From: Gaoshiqia sp050178015
Lineage (GTDB): Bacteria > Bacteroidota > Bacteroidia > Bacteroidales > Prolixibacteraceae
DNA: 64,000 nucleotides
Direction: 5' to 3'
Assembly: GCA_050178015.1 (NCBI GenBank)
Contig: JBFXGM010000022.1
Coordinates: 26,395-90,394 of the forward strand
Positions within the stretch are counted from its first letter, which is position 1. The number at the start of each line of letters is the position of its first letter. The notes beneath the pieces were generated by a model. The model did not search any database. It was not told the origin of the DNA and was given only the letters and a program-made list of their open reading frames with translations. This document shows positions 28,454 to 36,426 of this stretch, piece by piece. The position numbers were made by a program, and so were the translations under genes.

Positions 28454-28518
28454 CCTCGAACGTGCGTCCGGCTTTTGCCGGATATGAGCCCAACGAGCTA
28501 CCAACTGCTCTACTCCGC
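28454..28518 (-). repeat. tRNA-fMet-like 5' part, copy B
   Basis: Same as copy A, 103 bp further on, but the acceptor start is mutated to GCGGAGTAGAGC. The linker between A and B (starting AATATATTTTTAATGTCT) is nearly identical to that between A and the true tRNA. Confidence 0.82.
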
Positions 28519-28701
28519 AATATATCGTAAATATTTTTAGTCTGCTTTGAACGTCTGCCGGGCGCTCATGTCCCGAATGCGGATGCAAATATAAGACAAC
28601 TTTTTCGGAAAACAAATCTTTCGCTGTATTTTTTTAATTTTTCGGATGCGTTAAAAAGTATTAATTTCAGCCTCCGGCTTAGGCCGTCTATGTATTCTTA
28701 C

Positions 28702-28709
28702 TATTTTTG
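28702..28709 (+). promoter_or_regulatory. -7 box of the M23 peptidase gene
   Basis: TATTTTTG matches TAnnTTTG and lies 20 bp before the ATG at 28729. No clear -33 TTTG is visible. Confidence 0.45.
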
Positions 28710-28728
28710 ATGCTTCCAACACCGGGGA

Positions 28729-29589
28729 ATGAAAAAAGAGAAAAAAAAGAAAATCATCCAGAAACTAAAAAACCGTTATCGCCTCATTATTTACAATGAT
28801 TCGACATTTCAAACGGTTTGGAGCACCAAACTAACACGGATGAATGTGTTCGTGATTGGCGGAATGGGTAGTTTATTGCTCATTTTCCTCACCGTCTTGA
28901 TTATTGCTTACACGCCTATTCGCGAATTTATCCCGGGCTATCCGTCGGGCGATGTGCGCGATTTGATTGTTCGCAATGCGATCATGGTCGATTCGCTGGA
29001 GCAACAACTTCACTTGCGCGATAACTATTTCGACAAGATCAAGCTGTTGGTTGAAGGAGGCGTTCCCGAGGAGCCCGATTATATGGCCGATACCATGGAA
29101 CGGCCGGTAGAAGTGGCGATGCATGCCTATAATCACGATTCGGTTTTCAGACAAAACCTGTTGGAAGAGCAGCTGGGGCTCTCGCTGCAACAAAGCGAAA
29201 CGAAGCAAACAAGCCTGGCTCAGGTTCATTTTTTCACACCGTTAAAAGGACTTGTTTCTCAACGGTTTGACAAGAATATAGATCATTTTGCCGTGGATAT
29301 TGTGGGCTTGCCCAATGCGCGAATTTCTGCCGTGTTGGCCGGAACGGTTGTTTTTGCCGGTTGGACGGTGGAAACAGGGTATGTGATTTATCTTCAGCAT
29401 GATAATAACCTGATATCGGTGTATAAGCATAATTCGGAATTGTTGAAAAAAGTAGGGGAACAGGTGCAAGCCGGTGAGGTTATTGCTTTTATGGGAAACA
29501 CCGGGGAGCTGACAACCGGGCCTCATCTGCATTTTGAGCTTTGGCACAAAGGTACACCGCTCGATCCGATGCAATATATTGATTTTTAA
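28729..29589 (+). CDS. M23 (LytM) family metallopeptidase
   Basis: Membrane-anchored peptidoglycan endopeptidase of 286 residues. A very basic cytoplasmic start (MKKEKKKKIIQKLKNRYR) is followed by one membrane segment at about 40-60 (VIGGMGSLLLIFLTVLIIAY), a helical linker and a C-terminal peptidase domain (about 168-286). Zinc ligands are present: His186 and Asp190 in DHFAVD, His268 in GPHLHFELW, with His266 the catalytic-type histidine. The domain is therefore likely active on cell-wall cross-links. Its gene is 8 bp upstream of dxr, so they share a transcript. Confidence 0.93.
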   Translation: MKKEKKKKIIQKLKNRYRLIIYNDSTFQTVWSTKLTRMNVFVIGGMGSLLLIFLTVLIIAYTPIREFIPGYPSGDVRDLIVRNAIMVDSLEQQLHLRDNYFDKIKLLVEGGVPEEPDYMADTMERPVEVAMHAYNHDSVFRQNLLEEQLGLSLQQSETKQTSLAQVHFFTPLKGLVSQRFDKNIDHFAVDIVGLPNARISAVLAGTVVFAGWTVETGYVIYLQHDNNLISVYKHNSELLKKVGEQVQAGEVIAFMGNTGELTTGPHLHFELWHKGTPLDPMQYIDF

Positions 29590-29597
29590 TTTTTTGA

Positions 29598-30758
29598 ATG
29601 AAAAAACGAATAGCCATTCTTGGGTCAACCGGCTCGATTGGTACACAGGCGCTGGAAGTTATTGAGCAAAACCCCGATCATTTCGAGGTGGAAGTGCTGA
29701 CAGCAAACAACAATGTTGAACTGTTGGCTGAACAGGCCAAACGGTTCAAACCCAACATGATCGTGGTGGCCAACGAATGTCGTCACCAACTGTTGTCGGA
29801 AATCCTGAAAGATGAACCGGTGAAGATATTTGCCGGCAAGGATGCGTTGGAGCAGGTAGTCCAGCTGGACACGGTGGATCTGGTGTTGACGGCGATGGTC
29901 GGCTATTCGGGATTGCTACCTACCCTGAAAGCCATTCAGGCGGGAAAGCACATTGCCCTGGCCAATAAGGAAACCTTAGTGGTGGCCGGCGAAATCATTA
30001 CCCGTGAGGCCAATCGGAACAAGGTCAACATTTTCCCGGTCGATTCGGAACATTCAGCTATTTTTCAGTGTCTGGCTGGCGAGCACATGAACGAGATCGA
30101 GAAGATTTACCTGACAGCCTCTGGCGGTCCGTTTCGCGGGTTTAGCCAGCAACAACTGGAAAAGGTAACCACCGCCGATGCGCTGAAACATCCCAATTGG
30201 GACATGGGCGCAAAAATTACGATCGACTCGGCCAGCATGATGAACAAAGGTTTTGAGGTGATTGAGGCCAAGTGGCTGTTCGACCTGAAGCCGGAACAAA
30301 TTGATGTGGTAGTCCATCCGCAGAGCATCATTCATTCCATCGTCCAGTTTCGCGACGGCTCGATGAAGGCACAAATGGGGTTGCCGGATATGAAGCTGCC
30401 CATCCTGTATGCGATGAATTTTCCGCAGCGCTTACCCTCCGGATTTAAGCGCTTTAACTTTCTGGACTACCCAAAACTTACCTTCGAACAGCCGGATACA
30501 AAAATTTTTCGTAATCTTGCACTGGCTTTCGAAGCTTTAAATCAGGGCGGTAACCTGCCCTGTATCCTGAATGCAGCCAACGAAGTGGTGGTGCAGGCTT
30601 TTCTTCGCGAGAAAATCCGCTTTGTCGATATGCCCGGCCTCATCGAAGAAAGTATGCAGAAAGTCAACTTTATTAAAAATCCGGTGTTGGATGATTACAT
30701 TCAAACCGACAAGGAAACACGATTGTTAACAGCATCGTTGATTAAACAACGCAATTAA
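29598..30758 (+). CDS. dxr: 1-deoxy-D-xylulose 5-phosphate reductoisomerase
   Basis: Second enzyme of the MEP isoprenoid pathway, converting DXP to 2-C-methyl-D-erythritol 4-phosphate with NADPH. 386 residues, full length. NADPH site GSTGSIGTQALEVI at 8-21; metal and substrate motif DSEHSAIFQCL at about 148-158; SGGPFRGF flexible loop; NMG-type helix DSASMMNKGFEVIEA near 214-228. Cytoplasmic. It lies between the M23 peptidase and rseP (19-bp gap), an arrangement common in Bacteroidota. Confidence 0.97.
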   Translation: MKKRIAILGSTGSIGTQALEVIEQNPDHFEVEVLTANNNVELLAEQAKRFKPNMIVVANECRHQLLSEILKDEPVKIFAGKDALEQVVQLDTVDLVLTAMVGYSGLLPTLKAIQAGKHIALANKETLVVAGEIITREANRNKVNIFPVDSEHSAIFQCLAGEHMNEIEKIYLTASGGPFRGFSQQQLEKVTTADALKHPNWDMGAKITIDSASMMNKGFEVIEAKWLFDLKPEQIDVVVHPQSIIHSIVQFRDGSMKAQMGLPDMKLPILYAMNFPQRLPSGFKRFNFLDYPKLTFEQPDTKIFRNLALAFEALNQGGNLPCILNAANEVVVQAFLREKIRFVDMPGLIEESMQKVNFIKNPVLDDYIQTDKETRLLTASLIKQRN

Positions 30759-30777
30759 AAACAGACACGATTAGAGA

Positions 30778-32112
30778 ATGGAACAAGTACTGATAAAAGC
30801 TGCACAGCTGATTTTAAGCCTCTCAATTTTAGTTATCCTGCACGAATTTGGCCATTTTGCCTTTGCCCGCCTGTTTAAAACCCGGGTGGAGAAATTTTAC
30901 CTCTTTTTCGATCCCTGGTTTTCGCTTTTTAAAGTGAAGAAGGGCGATACCGAATACGGAGTGGGCTGGCTGCCACTGGGCGGATACGTGAAAATTTCGG
31001 GGATGATCGATGAGTCGATGGACAAGGAAGCCATGAAACTTCCGCCCCAGCCCTGGGAATTCCGCTCCAAGAAAGCTTACCAACGCTTATTGATTATGGT
31101 GGGCGGGGTGCTGATGAACTTCCTGCTGGCCTTCCTTATTTATATTGCTGTTTTATACGCCTGGGGGACGCAGTACCTGCCAACCGAGAGTGTGAAACAT
31201 GGTATCATGGTTTATGAAACCGGTGAAAAGATTGGCCTCCAAAGTGGTGATAAGATCCTTTCGGTTGACAACCAGTACATCGAGAATTTCCACAAAATTA
31301 TCCCGACGGTGGTGCTTGACGGCGCCCGTACTATTCAGGTATTGCGCGATGGGAAACAAGTGGATGTTGAAATTTCGGACGATGACCTGGCCTTGCTCAT
31401 CAAAAGCAAAGGAGTGATGGACCCGCGTTTACCGTTTCAATGTAAAACCGGTAAGATTCTGAACGGATCACCTGCCGAGCTGGCTGGCCTGGAAAAAGGC
31501 GATGTGTTTGTGGGTATCGACGGGCACGACTTTCAGTATTATGACCAATTTACCGGCTATATAAAATCGCACAAGAGCGAGGAAATTGCGATCAGTATCC
31601 TGCGCGATGATCAGCCGCAAACCCTTTCGGTTACCGTGAGTGAAGACGGAACCATCGGATTTTTCCCGGTTTTCATGGAGGAGGCGATGAGTTTTTTGCA
31701 GTACGAAACGATCCGCTACAGTTTTCTCGAATCGATACCGGCGGGCATCAAACGCGGCGTATCCACCGTACAGGATTACCTGAAACAGTTTAAACTGATT
31801 TTCTCGCCCAAAACAAAAGCTTACGAATCGTTGGGTGGGTTTATTTCAATTGGGAATATTTTCCCAGGGGCCTGGGATTGGCATGCCTTCTGGAATATGA
31901 CGGCTTTTCTTTCGATTATCCTCGGAGTAATGAACCTGTTGCCTATTCCGGCGCTGGATGGAGGGCACGTTACCTTTTTGCTATTCGAAATTGTGACCGG
32001 CCGCAAACCCGGGGAGAAATTTCTGGAATATGCGCAAATTGCCGGGATGATCATCTTGTTGTCGCTCGTGTTATTTGCCAACGCCAACGATATTATCAAG
32101 CTCTTTAATTAG
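30778..32112 (+). CDS. rseP: RseP-type site-2 protease (M50)
   Basis: Intramembrane zinc metalloprotease of 444 residues. HEFGH (His22, Glu23, His26) lies in the first membrane helix. A second conserved zinc-ligand motif, NLLPIPALDGGH, lies near residue 390. Between them are membrane helices and two PDZ-like domains (about 130-205 and 215-290; GKILNGSPAELAGLEKGD in the second). In other bacteria it cuts anti-sigma factors within the membrane. The two FecR proteins of this window are plausible substrates by analogy only. It is co-transcribed with dxr. Confidence 0.95.
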   Translation: MEQVLIKAAQLILSLSILVILHEFGHFAFARLFKTRVEKFYLFFDPWFSLFKVKKGDTEYGVGWLPLGGYVKISGMIDESMDKEAMKLPPQPWEFRSKKAYQRLLIMVGGVLMNFLLAFLIYIAVLYAWGTQYLPTESVKHGIMVYETGEKIGLQSGDKILSVDNQYIENFHKIIPTVVLDGARTIQVLRDGKQVDVEISDDDLALLIKSKGVMDPRLPFQCKTGKILNGSPAELAGLEKGDVFVGIDGHDFQYYDQFTGYIKSHKSEEIAISILRDDQPQTLSVTVSEDGTIGFFPVFMEEAMSFLQYETIRYSFLESIPAGIKRGVSTVQDYLKQFKLIFSPKTKAYESLGGFISIGNIFPGAWDWHAFWNMTAFLSIILGVMNLLPIPALDGGHVTFLLFEIVTGRKPGEKFLEYAQIAGMIILLSLVLFANANDIIKLFN

Positions 32113-32130
32113 GAGCGATTAAAAATTTTC

Positions 32131-32138
32131 TATTTTTG
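32131..32138 (+). promoter_or_regulatory. -7 box of tatA
   Basis: TATTTTTG fits TAnnTTTG, 23 bp before the tatA ATG and 18 bp after the rseP stop. tatA may therefore have its own start site. Confidence 0.5.
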
Positions 32139-32161
32139 TACAAACCATTAAACTTGAAGCT

Positions 32162-32371
32162 ATGTACTTATCAATTATTGCCGGATTCCTGGGGCCACAA
32201 GAAATTATCATCATATTGATCATTGTTGTATTGTTGTTTGGGGGCCGTAAAATACCTGAACTGATGAAAGGCCTTGGAAAAGGGATGAAGGAGTTTAAAA
32301 AGGCTACGAAAGAAGATGATGAAGAGGAGGTTGATCAGGAAAAACCGAATCAAGGAAAAATCAAAGAATAA
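32162..32371 (+). CDS. tatA: Sec-independent translocase TatA
   Basis: 69-residue TatA/E protein. A short N-terminal membrane helix (about 8-25, GPQEIIIILIIVVLLF) is followed by the signature FGGRKIPELMKGLGKGMKEF and an acidic tail. It forms the pore of the twin-arginine pathway for folded proteins. A Tat substrate candidate occurs in the same window (the Gfo/Idh oxidoreductase at 58.7-60.1 kb). tatC is not in the window. Confidence 0.95.
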   Translation: MYLSIIAGFLGPQEIIIILIIVVLLFGGRKIPELMKGLGKGMKEFKKATKEDDEEEVDQEKPNQGKIKE

Positions 32372-32387
32372 TACATTGAAAGAAACG

Positions 32388-32414
32388 AATCCCGCCTTGA
32401 TGACGGGATTTTTT
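32388..32414 (+). terminator. Terminator after tatA
   Basis: AATCCCGCC and GACGGGATT form a stem around a short loop, followed by six T. Confidence 0.8.
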
Positions 32415-32499
32415 ATGCCCTTTTGCGAAATTCTTGCCGGTCAGCCTTTTCTGGTAGGATTTTTGTATCAGTGGCACCGAACCCGGTAAAAATAGCACC

Positions 32500-33534
32500 A
32501 TGAAGCGAATCGTCATTATTTTCAGTTTGTTGGTTATCAGTTCTGTATTCCTGTTTTCATGTAAGGATGATACCAACATGCGCAAAAAAATCACCGGGAA
32601 GGCCGGTGAGCTGGTTGTCGTTATTCCGAAGGAAACCTGGGAAGGACAGGCAGGGCAGGCCATCCGGAAGGTATTGGCCCAGCCGCAATTGTCGTTGCCC
32701 CAGGATGAGCCGCTTTTCGACCTGATCGATGTTCCGCCGGTAGCCTTCAAGGAAATTTTCAAGACCAGCCGGAACATCGTCAATGTCCGTATTTCGCCGA
32801 CCCTGGATTCTGCCAAAGTAGAATTTAAAAAGGATATTTGGGCCTGGCCACAGGCGGTTGTGAATGTTCAGGCCAAATCTTCGGAGGAGCTGGAGCGGAT
32901 ATTTAACAGCTATTCCGATCGGATTGCCGCCTATTTTTTGAAGGCCGAGCGTGACCGGTTAATCCTGAATTATAAGAAATACAGCGAAAAGGCAGTCAAA
33001 AACACGGTGTTGAAAAATCTAAACGTGACGTTGCATGTCCCGCCCGGCTTTGTTGTGGCAGGCGCCGGTGACAATTTTACCTGGGTCCGCTACGATACGC
33101 CCGACATTATGCAGGGGATTGCCATTTACACATTTCCATACCAATCAGACAGCACCTTCACCCAAAACTATTTGCTGCAAAAGCGCGATTCTGTGCTCAA
33201 AGCCTATATTGATGGGCCAGCCAAAGGCAGTTATATGACTACCGAGCACCAGCTTCCGCCGCTGTTCAATGTGTTCGAGTTCAAGAACAACTACGCCGCA
33301 GAGATGCGCGGTCTTTGGCGGGTGGAAAATGATTTTATGGGCGGGCCTTTCATCAATATGGCCGTTCTGGATGCCGCCAACAACCGGATTGTGGTGCTGG
33401 ACGGTTTTGTATATGCCCCGCGGTTTAACAAGCGAAATTACCTGCGCCAGGTGGAGGCCATGATGTATTCGCTGGAATTGCCCGATCAGGCGAAGAACGA
33501 CAAGATCAGCAGCCAGGTGAAAATGGGAAACTGA
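32500..33534 (+). CDS. DUF4837 family lipoprotein
   Basis: 344-residue predicted lipoprotein with lipobox SVFLFSC (Cys21). The body matches DUF4837, a Bacteroidota-only family of unknown role: GKAGELVVVIPKETWEG near the start, FKTSRNIVNVRI, LKNLNVTLHVPPGFV and a C-terminal GLWRVENDFMGGPF. It probably faces the periplasm. It is a single gene with its own terminator. No function can be proposed from the sequence. Confidence 0.85.
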   Translation: MKRIVIIFSLLVISSVFLFSCKDDTNMRKKITGKAGELVVVIPKETWEGQAGQAIRKVLAQPQLSLPQDEPLFDLIDVPPVAFKEIFKTSRNIVNVRISPTLDSAKVEFKKDIWAWPQAVVNVQAKSSEELERIFNSYSDRIAAYFLKAERDRLILNYKKYSEKAVKNTVLKNLNVTLHVPPGFVVAGAGDNFTWVRYDTPDIMQGIAIYTFPYQSDSTFTQNYLLQKRDSVLKAYIDGPAKGSYMTTEHQLPPLFNVFEFKNNYAAEMRGLWRVENDFMGGPFINMAVLDAANNRIVVLDGFVYAPRFNKRNYLRQVEAMMYSLELPDQAKNDKISSQVKMGN

Positions 33535-33551
33535 TCTGATACAGATAGAAT

Positions 33552-33588
33552 AAAACGAGGGTGCCGACCGTGTCAGCACCCTCGTTTT
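33552..33588. terminator. Bidirectional terminator
   Basis: AAAACGAGGGTGC and GCACCCTCGTTTT form a perfect 13-bp stem with A/T tracts on both sides. It serves both the DUF4837 gene (+) and the DUF3332 gene (-), which converge here. Confidence 0.92.
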
Positions 33589-33607
33589 ATGTAAGCAGGT
33601 TTATCAG

Positions 33608-34177
33608 TTATTGCAAGGCCAGCGCAGGCTGCGGATGCAGTTGGTCCTGAACGGCCAGCGGGTCGAACCCGGGCTGGAGGGTCAGCATACTGCCATCGGG
33701 GTTTACCACGTGATACGAAATTACCTGTCCGTCCTGGATTTCTACTTCAACCAGCTTCTGGAATTTCTTACCTTTTTTCAGGTACCAGCTGTTGTCAGAT
33801 TCGCGGAATACCATTTCGGTTTTCGAATCGGCAACGCCCAGTTCTTCCACGGTCATTTTGAATTTTTCAGACGTTAACTGGTAGGTTTTCCCATCAATTT
33901 CAACCAGTTTTTGATGTTTTTCCCCTTCCTTCAGGGTCATCGGGTTTTCGCCCGACCAGAACTCGATGCTATTCAGCACGACGGCATCCACAAAGGTGGC
34001 CACGCCATATACCGGGACAATGATGCAGGCCAGGAAGACCAACTCGTTGACAAATTTATCGCCAATACTGTTGTTCCAGTCATAAACGGTGCGGGTCAGC
34101 TTAAAACTTCCGATGCAGCTTTGCATCAGGACCGCGGCTAAAAGAACCACTACAGAAAGATTTCTTACTTTTTTCAT
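33608..34177 (-). CDS. DUF3332 family lipoprotein
   Basis: 189-residue protein from ATG 34177; a GTG two codons upstream is less likely. The signal peptide has the lipobox LMQSC, then GSFKLTRTVYDWNNSIGDKFVNELVFLACIIVPVYG, the conserved block of DUF3332. A membrane segment lies near residues 45-65. The C-terminal part is beta-rich (KLVEIDGKTYQLTSEKFKM). The family is widespread in Bacteroidota and Vibrio, with no known function. It is a single gene convergent with DUF4837. Confidence 0.85.
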   Translation of the reverse strand: MKKVRNLSVVVLLAAVLMQSCIGSFKLTRTVYDWNNSIGDKFVNELVFLACIIVPVYGVATFVDAVVLNSIEFWSGENPMTLKEGEKHQKLVEIDGKTYQLTSEKFKMTVEELGVADSKTEMVFRESDNSWYLKKGKKFQKLVEVEIQDGQVISYHVVNPDGSMLTLQPGFDPLAVQDQLHPQPALALQ

Positions 34178-34413
34178 AGTCACAAATTTTTGTTGAAAAT
34201 ATAATACATAACAAAAGTTGGATTCAAACGGTTTTGCCTATCGGTGATTTATACCCTGAATTTGATAAACACCGGAAATGTTGGAAACAGAAATTTACCA
34301 CCTTTTCCTCAAAATATTGGTTTCAATATGCAGTTTTTGTTTCTGAAATTAAATGCAAATTCAGTTTTTCAAGGAATGAAATGAATCAATTTGATTTTCT
34401 TTATTTTTGCGGC

Positions 34414-35442
34414 ATGACAAAACAAGTATCCTACCTGCCTGCCGAGTGGGCCGAACAAAGTGGTGTACAGCTTACCTGGCCGGACGAACAGACCGATTGG
34501 GTGACCAACCTGGATGAGGTCATCCCGGTGTATGTACACATGGCCCGCGAAATTATGGCCCGCGAGAAGCTTCTGCTGGTGTGCCGCGATAAATCGATTC
34601 TGCCGGAATTCCTTCAACAGGAAAGGGAGAACCTGATTATCCGCGAAATGCCGGTGAACGATACCTGGGCACGCGATCACGGGGCCGTGACCTTGCTGGA
34701 AGAGGGAGAGCCGGTTCTGCTGAATTTCCGTTTCAACGGCTGGGGAATGAAATTTGCCGCTTGCGATGACAACCAGATTACGCCGAATTTATACCAGTCA
34801 CAGGCCTTTCAACCCGGTCTGCCCCTGCGGGATTATTCGTATTTTACGTTTGAGGGTGGAGCGGTCGAAAGCAACGACAACGGCTGTTTGCTTACCACCA
34901 GCGAATGCCTGCTGTCGAAAAACCGGAATGAGCATCTCAGCAAGAATGAAATTGAATTTTTCCTGAAAACCTGCTTTCATGCCGAAAAAGTACTTTGGCT
35001 TGACCATGGGTTTCTGGAAGGCGACGATACTGACAGCCATATTGACACGCTAGCCCGCTTTTGTTCGGAAGATACCATTGCCTATGTGAAATGCAACAAT
35101 CCTGCTGATATCCATTTCGACGCCCTGCAAAAAATGGAAGCGCAGTTGCAGCAGCTCACCGATCAGGATGGGCAACCGTTCAAGCTGGTGGCTTTGCCCT
35201 TTCCCGATCCCATTCTGGATGAGGATGGCCAACGGCTCCCGGCTACTTATGCCAATTTTCTGATTGTGAACCAGGCAGTCTTGTTTCCCGTTTATGGGGT
35301 ACGGCAAGACGAAGAAGCTGTCCGCGTGGTTGCCTCCTTGTTCCCTGACCGGGAGATTGTGCCCATCAACAGTGTGCCGCTCATTAAGCAGCACGGCTCT
35401 GTTCACTGCGTGAGTATGCAGTTTCCGGCGGGTGTTTTATAA
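34414..35442 (+). CDS. aguA: Agmatine deiminase
   Basis: 342-residue PAD_porph-family deiminase converting agmatine to N-carbamoylputrescine and ammonia. Start ATG 34414 is chosen because homology begins at YLPAEWAEQSGVQLTWP; the frame is open to 34234 but the extra part looks random. Catalytic motifs: MPVNDTWARDHG, FEGGAVESND, DGHGFLEGDD-like DHGFLEGDDTDSHID with the catalytic His, and the nucleophile Cys in GSVHCVS near the C-terminus. It is followed at once by aguB, so the pair forms the two-step agmatine route to putrescine. A -7-like TATTTTTG lies only 4 bp before the ATG. Confidence 0.93.
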   Translation: MTKQVSYLPAEWAEQSGVQLTWPDEQTDWVTNLDEVIPVYVHMAREIMAREKLLLVCRDKSILPEFLQQERENLIIREMPVNDTWARDHGAVTLLEEGEPVLLNFRFNGWGMKFAACDDNQITPNLYQSQAFQPGLPLRDYSYFTFEGGAVESNDNGCLLTTSECLLSKNRNEHLSKNEIEFFLKTCFHAEKVLWLDHGFLEGDDTDSHIDTLARFCSEDTIAYVKCNNPADIHFDALQKMEAQLQQLTDQDGQPFKLVALPFPDPILDEDGQRLPATYANFLIVNQAVLFPVYGVRQDEEAVRVVASLFPDREIVPINSVPLIKQHGSVHCVSMQFPAGVL

Positions 35443-35458
35443 ATTAATGTTGAAAGAG

Positions 35459-36352
35459 ATGAGTAAAAAAGAAATAATTATCGGCTTAATTCAGCAAAGC
35501 AATACAGTAAATGTTGACGGAAACAAAAAGAAACTGGCCCGTAATATTGCCGATTGTGCGGCTAAAGGCGCAGAACTGGTGGTGTTGCAGGAGCTTCACA
35601 ACAGCCTCTATTTTTGCCAAACCGAAGATGTGAACCTGTTCGACCTGGCTGAAACCATCCCGGGGCCTTCAACTGCATTTTATGGTGATTTGGCTAAAAA
35701 GTATGGGATTGTGCTTGTTACTTCTCTTTTCGAAAAGCGCGCGCCCGGTTTGTACCACAATACGGCCGTTGTATTTGACAAAGATGGCAGCATGGCCGGA
35801 CGCTACCGGAAAATGCACATTCCGGATGATCCGGGCTTCTACGAAAAATTTTATTTTACACCGGGCGATCTGGGGTTTGAGCCCATACAGACTTCGTTAG
35901 GCCGTCTTGGTGTGCTGGTCTGTTGGGACCAGTGGTATCCCGAGGCAGCTCGTTTGATGGCTATGGCTGGCGCCGAACTGTTGATTTATCCCACCGCTAT
36001 CGGCTGGGACCCGCGCGACGATGCCGATGAGAAAAACCGCCAGCAGCAGGCGTGGATTACCATTCAGCGATCGCATGCCGTAGCCAATGGACTGCCCGTT
36101 GTGAGCGTGAACCGGGTAGGGCACGAGGCCGACCCGTCGAGCAGCTCGGAAGGCATTCAGTTTTGGGGAAACAGCTTTGCCTGTGGTCCGCAAGGTGAGG
36201 TGCTGGCACACACGTCGAGCAATCGGGAAGAGAACCTGATTGTTACGGCTAATATTCAGCGCTCGGAAGATGTGCGGCGGATTTGGCCTTTCTTCCGCGA
36301 CCGACGGATTGAGAATTATGCGGGCATCACCCGGCGGTTTTTAAACGATTGA
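35459..36352 (+). CDS. aguB: N-carbamoylputrescine amidase
   Basis: Nitrilase-superfamily enzyme of 297 residues that releases putrescine, CO2 and ammonia from N-carbamoylputrescine. Catalytic triad: Glu in VVLQELHNS (about 45), Lys in YRKMHIPDD (about 115) and Cys in GVLVCWDQWYPEAARLM (about 150). ATG 35459 follows AAAGAG and is preferred, but ATG 35447 is possible. It begins 16 bp after aguA, a standard pairing. Cytoplasmic. It ends before a strong bidirectional terminator. Confidence 0.95.
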   Translation: MSKKEIIIGLIQQSNTVNVDGNKKKLARNIADCAAKGAELVVLQELHNSLYFCQTEDVNLFDLAETIPGPSTAFYGDLAKKYGIVLVTSLFEKRAPGLYHNTAVVFDKDGSMAGRYRKMHIPDDPGFYEKFYFTPGDLGFEPIQTSLGRLGVLVCWDQWYPEAARLMAMAGAELLIYPTAIGWDPRDDADEKNRQQQAWITIQRSHAVANGLPVVSVNRVGHEADPSSSSEGIQFWGNSFACGPQGEVLAHTSSNREENLIVTANIQRSEDVRRIWPFFRDRRIENYAGITRRFLND

Positions 36353-36369
36353 TAACGACCTTCATTTAT

Positions 36370-36409
36370 AAAAAACAGGGAAGCTCTTGGATGGGCTTCC
36401 CTGTTTTTT
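36370..36409. terminator. Bidirectional terminator
   Basis: AAAAAACAGGGAAGC and GCTTCCCTGTTTTTT form a 15-bp perfect stem with A and T tracts on both sides. It serves aguB (+) and the PBP1A gene (-). Confidence 0.93.
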
Positions 36410-36426
36410 AGCGGTATGTGTTATTT

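Noticed and set aside
28351..28518. Copies A and B as extra tRNA-Met genes
   Set aside because: They lack the 3' acceptor strand and half of the T-arm, and carry an extra hairpin, so no cloverleaf can form.
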